Shown: positions 7,016 to 11,876 of the stretch, piece after piece
Layout: the number at the start of each line of letters is the position of its first letter
Numbering within the stretch: position 1 is the first letter of the stretch
Assembly (NCBI GenBank): GCA_045602005.1
Contig: JAZSAS010000076.1
Span: forward strand, 1-11,876
Direction of reading: 5' to 3'
DNA from: UMGS755 sp045602005
GTDB taxonomy: Bacteria > Bacillota > Clostridia > UBA1381 > UBA9506
Length of the DNA stretch: 11,876 nt
Translations under genes and position numbers: made by a program
Notes under the pieces: model-generated
Seen by the model: only the letters and a program-made list of their open reading frames with translations
The model's database searches: none
Told to the model about the DNA's origin: nothing

Positions 7016-7324
7016 ATGAAAAATATAGAAGAGTGGAGTAAACTCCACAGTGCGTTGGAAAGAACAGAAGAATTATTTTGGTGCTGCTTCCAATCATACA
7101 AGGAAGAAGAACCTGAAGAATTTGCAGAAGTATTTCCAAAAGAAAAAGCAAATGTAAGAATAGAATTTGAAAAAATAGTCCACGAAGTAATGTTACCTGA
7201 TTATGATCAGGAATTCATATCTGTATATTTAAACATCTATGTTGATGACCATAATGTTGGATGGTTTAAAAATATGTTTATGATGGACGGAACAAATTTT
7301 GATGAATTCTTTGTAATTGAATAA
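7016..7324 (+). CDS. Small acidic hypothetical protein
   Basis: A 102-residue soluble protein that I do not recognise. It is strongly acidic (KEEEPEEFAEVF, YVDDHNVG, TNFDEFFVIE) and rich in aromatics, with a helical-looking N-terminus (EEWSKLHSALERTEELFWCC) and more strand-like segments later. AAAGGA (7002-7007) precedes the ATG by 8 nt. Its size and acidity resemble immunity or antitoxin-type accessory proteins, but no motif supports that, so the function is left open. It lies 56 bp after the small membrane protein gene and about 20 bp before the left end of the structured repeat at 7344. Confidence 0.7.
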   Translation: MKNIEEWSKLHSALERTEELFWCCFQSYKEEEPEEFAEVFPKEKANVRIEFEKIVHEVMLPDYDQEFISVYLNIYVDDHNVGWFKNMFMMDGTNFDEFFVIE

Positions 7325-7343
7325 ATTTAATTTAATATGAGAT

Positions 7344-7555
7344 ACAAGAATTACTTGTGTCAAGTCCATACAATTTAAAAGATTAGTTTGCCGATTTATT
7401 ATATTTACATATATCATCGGAGCGAGAAAATCCAGTATTCTCGCGGGTTCTGATGAAATTTGTTTAGGAAAAATCAGTTGAAAAAATATGGAAAAGCTAG
7501 TAGGTCCTATTATTCACTGTTCTCCCGACTTGACAAAAGTCGAACTGTGTCGAAT
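7344..7555 (+). repeat. Structured repeat, copy A (about 210 bp, inverted ends)
   Basis: The copy fills the gap between the acidic protein gene and the SGNH hydrolase gene. Ends: ACTTGTGTCAAGTC (7353-7366) is complementary to GACTTGACAAAAGT (7527-7540) at 13 of 14 positions. Inside, CCGAT (7391-7395) pairs with ATCGG (7416-7420), then GCGAGAA (7422-7428) pairs with TTCTCGC (7438-7444), followed by GGGTTCTGAT. The blocks AGTTTGCCGAT, ATTTACATAT, GGGTTCT, AGTAGGTCCT and TTATTCACTGTTC are shared with the copy at 8652-8931. No ORF is present. It may be a MITE-like element or a structured RNA. The left end also matches the right end of the 8652-8931 copy in inverted orientation, including AAGAATT. 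Confidence 0.8.
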
Positions 7556-7558
7556 ATT
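7530..7558 (+). promoter_or_regulatory. Possible promoter in the right end of copy A
   Basis: TTGACA (7530-7535) with a 17-bp spacer to AATATT (7553-7558, four of six matches to TATAAT). A transcript from here would start only a few bases before the GAGGAG ribosome binding site of the SGNH gene. The -10 is weak, so this is tentative. Confidence 0.3.
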
Positions 7559-7578
7559 AGGAAAAGAGGAGAATTAAT

Positions 7579-8622
7579 ATGTTTGATATTTCAAAAGTAG
7601 ATGGAAATTTTACGATTGAAACAGAAATAGATAAAAATGATATTAAGTTTTATAAAATTGATGAGGCTCCATTTAAAGTTTATGGAGTTTTCAAAGAAAA
7701 CGGTAAATATAGGCGAATGCCTGAAGGTGTTTCCAAAAGTGTAAGTGAAGGAGTATATGCTCTTCATTCAAATACTGCTGGTGGTAGAGTAAAGTTTGTT
7801 ACAGACAGTCCTTACATAGCTATTCATGTTAAAATGGATGGTTTAGGGAAAATGCCTCATTTTGCACTAACAGGTTCCATAGGATTTGATTTGTATATTG
7901 ATAATTATTATGCAAAAACATTTGTTCCACCGTTTGATATTAAAGATGGATATGAAAGCATTTTTGAACTTGAGAAAAAGGAACGACGGGAAATAACAAT
8001 TAATTTCCCTTTGTATTCCAATGTTTGCGAGTTGTTTATCGGTTTGCAGGAAACTGCTTATGTATCAGAAGCTGCAGCATATAAAAATGATAAACCGATT
8101 GTATATTACGGTTCATCAATAACACAGGGTGGATGTGCATCAAGGCCGGGAATGAGCTATCAAGCGATTGTTTCGAGAACTTTTAATTACGATTACATAA
8201 ATCTTGGTTTTTCAGGAAATGCAAGGGCAGAAGATGAGATGATTGAATATATCAAGAATTTAGACATGTCAATTTTTGTTTATGATTACGATCATAATGC
8301 TCCCACCGTTGAGCATCTTGAAAAAACTCACGAAAAAATGTTTAAGGCAATAAGAAAGAAGAACCCGCTTTTGCCTGTGATAATGATGTCTCGACCAAAA
8401 CATTTTTTAACCGATGATGAAAGAATAAGGCGAAGCATAATTGAAACAACATATCGTAATGCGGTTTTATCTGGCGATAAAAATGTATATTTTATTGACG
8501 GAGAGGCACTGACTGAACTTTGTAAAGATTCGGGAACTGTAGATAATTGCCATCCAACAGATTTTGGATTTGCGTCTATGGCCAAAGCATTGACAGATGT
8601 TATTGGTCGCTATAACCTCTAA
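7579..8622 (+). CDS. SGNH/GDSL-family hydrolase with N-terminal beta domain
   Basis: A 347-residue protein without a signal peptide, so probably cytoplasmic. Residues about 1-165 look beta-rich (FKVYGVFKENGKYRRMPEG, GFDLYIDNYY), typical of the beta-sandwich domain preceding some carbohydrate esterase-type SGNH enzymes. The catalytic domain starts at VYYGSSITQGG, with S180 as the likely nucleophile. NLGFSGNAR (208-216) supplies the Gly and Asn of the oxyanion blocks, YDYDHNAP lies at 235-242, and DNCHP carries the Asp322-His325 pair. Members deacylate sugars, lipids or other esters; the substrate is unknown. The ATG follows GAGGAG (7566-7571) by 7 nt. The gene lies exactly between two copies of the structured repeat, as if part of a cassette, and shares the AT-rich composition of this region. 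Confidence 0.88.
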   Translation: MFDISKVDGNFTIETEIDKNDIKFYKIDEAPFKVYGVFKENGKYRRMPEGVSKSVSEGVYALHSNTAGGRVKFVTDSPYIAIHVKMDGLGKMPHFALTGSIGFDLYIDNYYAKTFVPPFDIKDGYESIFELEKKERREITINFPLYSNVCELFIGLQETAYVSEAAAYKNDKPIVYYGSSITQGGCASRPGMSYQAIVSRTFNYDYINLGFSGNARAEDEMIEYIKNLDMSIFVYDYDHNAPTVEHLEKTHEKMFKAIRKKNPLLPVIMMSRPKHFLTDDERIRRSIIETTYRNAVLSGDKNVYFIDGEALTELCKDSGTVDNCHPTDFGFASMAKALTDVIGRYNL

Positions 8623-8651
8623 TCTGTTTGCAAAAAGTTCTGCTATGTTTC

Positions 8652-8931
8652 ACTTGTGACAAATTTCAAAAATTAAAAGAATAGTTTGCCGATAATAAAT
8701 ATTTACATATCGGGCAGGAAAATCTAATATTCCTGTGGGTTCTAAGGAATTTTGTTCAAGAAAAAACAGTGAAAAATTTAAGGGAAAAATAGTAGGTCCT
8801 AATACGAGCTTGCGAGTATCAAGGTTCTCCGAAATATAGAAATCTTTGATTTCGTTATATTTCGTGATGGTTCTTATTATTCACTGTTCGCCTGACTTGA
8901 CACGAGTAAAATTCTTGTCGAATGATGTCAG
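8652..8931 (+). repeat. Structured repeat, copy B (about 280 bp, with hairpin insert)
   Basis: This copy begins about 30 bp after the SGNH stop. It shares blocks with copy A in the same order: AGTTTGCCGAT, ATTTACATAT, GTGGGTTCT, AGTAGGTCCT and TATTATTCACTGTTCGCC, then a right end GACTTGACACGAGT (8894-8907) and CTTGTCGAATGATGTCAG. The stem CCGATA/TATCGG (8689-8694 with 8708-8713) matches copy A's first stem. CAGGAA/TTCCTG (8715-8720 with 8730-8735) replaces copy A's GCGAGAA/TTCTCGC with paired changes. The left end CACTTGTGACAAATTT (8651-8666) is a weaker inverted match to the right end. Compared with copy A it contains an extra block of about 74 bp (8801-8874). CTGAC (8892-8896) also pairs with GTCAG (8927-8931). 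Confidence 0.8.
8801..8874. repeat. Hairpin-module insert within copy B
   Basis: This block is absent from copy A, where AGGTCCT runs directly into ATTATTCACTG. It contains a short ATAC...GTAT module (8802-8819), AAGGTTCT, a 15-bp hairpin with CGAAATATA (8830-8838) against TATATTTCG (8856-8864) around GAAATC-TTT-GATTTC (8839-8853), and a closing GGTTCT. The repeated GGTTCT/GGTCCT at the joints suggests growth by duplication or insertion of hairpin-plus-GGTTCT units. Confidence 0.65.
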
Positions 8932-8942
8932 AATCAAAAAAA

Positions 8943-8990
8943 CCTTCCCTGTGTAAGGGGAGGTGGGTTTGCGGAGCAAACTCGGAGGGG
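8943..8990 (+). repeat. Two-hairpin leader of the DUF559 remnant
   Basis: CCTTCCCT (8943-8950) pairs with AGGGGAGG (8956-8963). Next, GGGTTTGC (8965-8972) pairs with GCAAACTC (8976-8983), followed by the ribosome binding site GGAGGGG (8984-8990). The second stem is almost the same as the first hairpin of the array at 5493-5511. From general familiarity, leaders of this kind precede DUF559 genes in many clostridial genomes. Confidence 0.6.
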
Positions 8991-8996
8991 TTGTAA

Positions 8997-9104
8997 ATGG
9001 ATAGAAAACATAATAGTAAAATAGTTCTATTCGCAAAGGAACTTAGAAAGAATATGACAAAAGAAGAAAGACATAGCGTGATTGAATTTTTAGAAGGAGT
9101 GTGA
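8997..9104 (+). pseudogene. Truncated DUF559-domain (endonuclease-like) gene remnant
   Basis: A 35-codon reading frame, MDRKHNSKIVLFAKELRKNM then TKEERHSVIEFLEGV, ends at TGA 9102-9104. It matches the N-terminus of DUF559 proteins, which typically read LRKNMTxEERHLWYxFLK and continue for about 80 more residues into a Vsr/restriction-endonuclease-like fold. Everything after the first helix is missing, so no active enzyme can result. GGAGGGG lies 6 nt before the ATG, so the stub could still be translated. Its last 15 bp overlap the 3' end of the convergent AraC-type gene, suggesting that a DUF559 element was inserted or deleted at the end of that gene. Confidence 0.72.
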
Positions 9105-9845
9105 CTTACGAAATTCTCTTGGTGTCTGACCGACGTGTTCTTTAAAAATCTTTCTAAAATAAACGGAAGAGCTGAATTTCAAAATACTGCTGATTTGTTC
9201 AATAGAGAGATCAGTTCTGGTAAGAAGATCTGCTGCCTGGTTGCATAATGCTTTTTGTCGGTAACTATTTGGAGTTTCGCTGTCGTGAGCTTTGAAGATT
9301 TTATAAAGGTACGGAAGACTTATATTGCATTCTGCTGCAAGTTGCTTATTTGAGCAATGTGGATTTGATTGTAAGTATTTTTTTGCCTTGGCAATTATGT
9401 TTTTTTCGGTGGACAGAGAAATCTTTTTCATATAAGGTAATAGGTCTGCAACGATGCTGAAAAAAACACCGATATTATGCATAAGAATATTAGCCCCATC
9501 GGTAGGTATCGAGATTAGTTTATCTGATATTTCATGCGGGCATTCAATAACCTGTAAATCCAGAAGTCTTGCATCATATGCAAAAAGGTCACTGCAGCCG
9601 TAGGAAAAGAAAGAAATTTCCTCATCTCCATACCAATATGACTGATATCCTAAGTTCTGTGGAATGTAAAAGAGCTCTCCTTCATTTACAAAAATTGTCT
9701 TATCTTTTGAAACAATTTTTGCACTTCCTTTTTGCATATATGCAAAATAATTATAGGGTGAACCTTGCCGATTGTCTGTATAATGAAATTTGTTGAAATT
9801 GATTTTTAAAAAACAAAAATTACTATACAATTCTGTACTAAACAA
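9090..9845 (-). CDS. AraC-family transcriptional regulator
   Basis: A 251-residue regulator. The N-terminal half (about 20-100) is a cupin-like ligand-binding region (YNYFAYMQKGSAKIVSKDKT, EGELFYIPQNLGYQSYW). The C-terminal 100 residues form the two-helix-turn-helix AraC domain: SNKQLAAECNISLPYLYKIF, then LSIEQISSILKFSSSVYFRK and the family hallmark FKEHVGQTPREFRK. Such proteins usually activate sugar or polyol catabolic genes when bound to their ligand. The start is TTG at 9843-9845: GGGAG (complement at 9855-9859) lies 9 nt upstream, and no ATG occurs before the cupin motif. It is divergent from the MDR dehydrogenase gene with a 109-bp gap, so it probably controls that gene and itself. Its last five codons overlap the DUF559 remnant on the other strand. 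Confidence 0.9.
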   Translation of the reverse strand: MFSTELYSNFCFLKINFNKFHYTDNRQGSPYNYFAYMQKGSAKIVSKDKTIFVNEGELFYIPQNLGYQSYWYGDEEISFFSYGCSDLFAYDARLLDLQVIECPHEISDKLISIPTDGANILMHNIGVFFSIVADLLPYMKKISLSTEKNIIAKAKKYLQSNPHCSNKQLAAECNISLPYLYKIFKAHDSETPNSYRQKALCNQAADLLTRTDLSIEQISSILKFSSSVYFRKIFKEHVGQTPREFRKSHSF

Positions 9846-9862
9846 TTCAAAACACTCCCAAT

Positions 9863-9901
9863 TTAGTATATTATTTTATGTGTTTTATTATATTATACTA
9901 A
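9863..9901. promoter_or_regulatory. Inverted repeat, candidate regulator operator
   Basis: TTAGTATA (9863-9870) and its complement TATACTAA (9894-9901) are separated by 23 bp. The right arm overlaps the -10 and downstream end of the spacer of the araC-type promoter. That position would suit autoregulation by the AraC-type protein, though family members often bind direct repeats, so this is only a candidate. Confidence 0.35.
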
Positions 9902-9920
9902 GTTTTTATTAGTCTGTCAA
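9892..9920 (-). promoter_or_regulatory. Consensus sigma-A promoter of the AraC-type gene
   Basis: On the minus strand: -35 TTGACA (9915-9920), 17-bp spacer, -10 TATAAT (9892-9897), both hexamers perfect. Transcription would start near 9885, giving a leader of about 40 nt before the TTG start. Confidence 0.85.
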
Positions 9921-9922
9921 TT

Positions 9923-9931
9923 TGATATAAT
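9923..9931 (+). promoter_or_regulatory. Extended -10 of the MDR dehydrogenase operon
   Basis: TGATATAAT at 9923-9931 is an extended -10. At the -35 distance only TTTTTA is present, so the promoter lacks a good -35, which is typical of activator-dependent promoters. The GGAGG at 9941-9945 follows closely, so the leader is very short. The -35 of the divergent araC-type promoter lies just to its left, so the two promoters are interleaved. Confidence 0.55.
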
Positions 9932-9954
9932 AATAAAAAAGGAGGTTGTTTGAA

Positions 9955-10968
9955 ATGAAAAACAAATCAATAACATTTACAGAAGTTAATACGGCGGCAT
10001 TTATCGAAATCGGAGAAGTGTCGGAAATTAAAGAAGGTGAAGTAAAAGTCAAAACAATGTTTTCAACATTAAGCTGTGGTACTGAAAAAGCCAACATAAC
10101 AGGCGATCCGAATGTAGCGCCTGGGGGAAAGGGTAAAGTGGTTTTCCCAAGAAGGCTTGGATACTCTTCCTGCGGTATCGTTGAAGAGGTGGGAGAAAAT
10201 GTAACATCGGTAAAACCAGGTGACAAAGTTGCAATGTACTGGAGTACACATTCGGAATATAACATATTATCCGAAGACAGAGTTGTTAAAATAGAAGACG
10301 ACAATTTGTCAATGCAGGAAGCTGCAGTTGCTTTTATAACAACATTTCCAATGGCGGCACTCAGAAAAACAAGACTTGAAATAGGCGAATCCGTTCTTGT
10401 TATGGGACTTGGACTTTTGGGACAGCTTGCGGTTAAACTTGCAAGAATTGCAGGCGCTGTGCCGATAGTGGCAGTTGATCCTGTAAAGGAGAGAAGAGAA
10501 GAAGCAATAAAAAACGGAGCTGATTTTGCCTTTGATCCTTTTGAAGAAGGCTTTGCAGATAAGGTAAAAATGGCGACAAATGGCGGCGCCAATGTCTGTG
10601 TTGAAGTAACCGGCGTTGGAAGCGGTCTGAATGGTGCGCTTGACTGTATGGCAAAGTTTGGCAGAGTTGCACTGCTTGGTTGTACAAGAAGCTCTGATTT
10701 TACAGTAGATTATTATAAAAAAGTTCACGGACCGGGAATTACTCTTGTTGGAGCACACACAATGGCAAGACCAAATGTAGAATCCCATGGAGGCTGGTTT
10801 ACACACAGAGATGATATAAAGGCTGTTTTAAACCTTATAAGCAGACAAAGGCTTGATATAAAAAACATGATTAAAGAACTCCATAAGCCTGCTGAATGTC
10901 AGAAAGTTTATACTCGACTTATAAATGATATAAATTTCCCAACTTTAGTACAGTTTGATTGGAGATAA
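9955..10968 (+). CDS. Zinc-type MDR alcohol/polyol dehydrogenase-like oxidoreductase
   Basis: A 337-residue medium-chain dehydrogenase/reductase. The N-terminal GroES-like domain has LSCGTE with Cys41, the position of the first catalytic zinc ligand. The usual GHE motif is replaced by GYSSCG (69-74), so the His ligand is a Tyr, and the four-Cys structural zinc loop is absent. The Rossmann domain carries VMGLGLLGQ (149-157) with acidic Asp175 after the second strand, which favours NAD. Members oxidise sugars, polyols or sugar acids. The altered zinc site means metal dependence is uncertain. The ATG at 9955 lies 9 nt after GGAGG, preferred over the in-frame TTG at 9946 directly after it. It heads an operon with the Gfo/Idh/MocA gene 5 bp downstream and is divergent from the AraC-type regulator. 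Confidence 0.87.
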   Translation: MKNKSITFTEVNTAAFIEIGEVSEIKEGEVKVKTMFSTLSCGTEKANITGDPNVAPGGKGKVVFPRRLGYSSCGIVEEVGENVTSVKPGDKVAMYWSTHSEYNILSEDRVVKIEDDNLSMQEAAVAFITTFPMAALRKTRLEIGESVLVMGLGLLGQLAVKLARIAGAVPIVAVDPVKERREEAIKNGADFAFDPFEEGFADKVKMATNGGANVCVEVTGVGSGLNGALDCMAKFGRVALLGCTRSSDFTVDYYKKVHGPGITLVGAHTMARPNVESHGGWFTHRDDIKAVLNLISRQRLDIKNMIKELHKPAECQKVYTRLINDINFPTLVQFDWR

Positions 10969-10973
10969 AACCA

Positions 10974-11876
10974 ATGAGAAAGATAAAAATAGCACAAATC
11001 GGAACAAGACAATATTCACACGGTTCGGATATTTTCCAAAGCTTAGCAAAACATAAGGATATATTTGAAGTAGTCGGTTATGCACTTCCTGAAAATGAAA
11101 GGAGGAAATTCCCCGGTCGTATGGATGTTTTTGAAGGATACAGGGAAATGAGTGTGGAAGAGATTCTAAATAACCCTGAAATTGAAGCGGTAACGGTTGA
11201 AACAGAGGAAATTTATCTTACCAAATATGCAAAAATGGTAGCGGACCACGGTAAACATATACATATAGAAAAGCCGGGGAGTCCCTCTCTCAGCAAGTTT
11301 GAAGAGCTTATTGAAACGGTAAAAAATAATGGCACGGTTTTTCATACGGGATATATGTACCGCTACAATCCTTGTGTAAAAGTGCTTATGCAAAAAGTCA
11401 GAAACGGGGAGCTTGGTAAAATAATAAGTGTTGAGGCACAGATGAATAGTTGCCATCCAATTATAAGTCGTGAATGGTTGGAGAACTTCCCCGGCGGTAT
11501 GATGTTCTTTTTAGGTGGACATCTTGTGGATTTTATTCTGCAAATTAAAGGTGTTCCGGAAAAGATTATCCCCTTTAATTGCTGCACAGGTAATAATGGA
11601 GTAACATCAGAAGATTTCGGTATGGCAGTATTTCAGTATAAAAATAGTGCTTCTTTTGTAAAAACAACTGCAGACGAGTATGCCGGTTTTGCAAGGCGTC
11701 AGCTTGTTGTGGTGGGAACAAAGGGCACGATAGAGATAAATCCGCTTGAAATGCATGCCTCAGGAGGGCAGTATACTCAAATGAGGATATGTAAAAATGC
11801 GGACAGTTGGGACGCTTTGGGAGAGATAACAAAGAGCGATACTTATGATCGTTATGATGATATGATGGCATCGTTT
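10974..11876 (+). CDS. Gfo/Idh/MocA-family oxidoreductase (3' partial)
   Basis: Open from ATG 10974 to the window end (301 codons without a stop), so its C-terminus is missing. The N-terminal Rossmann strand KIKIAQIG is followed by TRQYSHG, which departs from the common GxGxxG pattern. The family signature EKP lies at residues 99-101 (HIHIEKPGSPSL), then GYMYRYNP (126-133), and GGHLVDF with His183, a usual catalytic position. The VVVGTKGTIEI strand near the end fits the C-terminal alpha/beta domain. Members use NAD(P) to oxidise or reduce sugars, inositols or glycosides. GGAG (10961-10964) overlaps the end of the upstream gene and lies 9 nt before the ATG, so the two are co-transcribed. Presumably it acts in the same pathway as the dehydrogenase and under the AraC-type regulator. 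Confidence 0.88.
   Translation, partial: MRKIKIAQIGTRQYSHGSDIFQSLAKHKDIFEVVGYALPENERRKFPGRMDVFEGYREMSVEEILNNPEIEAVTVETEEIYLTKYAKMVADHGKHIHIEKPGSPSLSKFEELIETVKNNGTVFHTGYMYRYNPCVKVLMQKVRNGELGKIISVEAQMNSCHPIISREWLENFPGGMMFFLGGHLVDFILQIKGVPEKIIPFNCCTGNNGVTSEDFGMAVFQYKNSASFVKTTADEYAGFARRQLVVVGTKGTIEINPLEMHASGGQYTQMRICKNADSWDALGEITKSDTYDRYDDMMASF

Noticed and set aside
7016..7324. Immunity protein or antitoxin call for the acidic protein
   Set aside because: Only size and acidity support it; no toxin domain is encoded nearby and no immunity family motif is visible.
6556..8931. Integron attC cassette array
   Set aside because: Alternation of genes and folded repeats is suggestive, but no integrase gene is in view and I see no typical RYYYAAC/GTTRRRY core sites. 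Kept only as an analogy.
9909..10592. 227-codon minus-strand reading frame
   Set aside because: It is antisense to the MDR dehydrogenase, which has clear family motifs. The translation is low-complexity Ser/Thr/Pro-rich, as expected of a shadow frame.

Overview
The window looks like chromosome from a low-to-moderate GC Firmicute of the class Clostridia, probably gut-associated. Grounds: an AbrB/SpoVT-type regulator, a GerMN-domain lipoprotein (a family known from spore formers), ZapA and CarD homologues with strong GGAGG ribosome binding sites, consensus sigma-A promoters, and a DUF559 remnant with its hairpin leader of a type I associate with clostridial genomes. No rRNA, tRNA, CRISPR array or complete transposase gene was found.

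The left part (1-5400) is ordinary, tightly packed chromosome. Two adjacent genes encode the halves of a heterodimeric ABC exporter; the first is cut by the window edge. A monocistronic abrB-like gene follows, with its own promoter and a strong hairpin terminator shared with the convergent GerMN lipoprotein gene. On the minus strand carD and zapA follow one another behind a consensus promoter.

The middle part (5400-9110) has a different texture. It is more AT-rich, and genes of unrelated function (a sugar isomerase-like TIM barrel, a small membrane protein, a small acidic protein, an SGNH hydrolase, a broken DUF559 gene) are separated by structured repeats. One is a modular array of eight mini-hairpins (5493-5670) directly behind a promoter-like sequence. 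The other is an apparently undescribed structured repeat family: two long copies (about 7344-7555 and 8652-8931) plus one right-end fragment (about 6556-6612). The long copies share sequence blocks and inverted ends, and one stem shows compensatory changes. One copy carries an extra insert of hairpin modules. All three copies lie in the same orientation just upstream of a coding start.

The right part (9090-11876) is a candidate carbohydrate locus. An AraC-family regulator is read leftwards, with a perfect consensus promoter, from a 109-bp divergent control region. An MDR-type dehydrogenase and a Gfo/Idh/MocA oxidoreductase (cut by the window end) are read rightwards, 5 bp apart. The regulator probably controls the pair in response to a sugar or polyol. 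The isomerase and SGNH hydrolase in the middle could act on related substrates, but nothing in the sequence ties them to this regulator.
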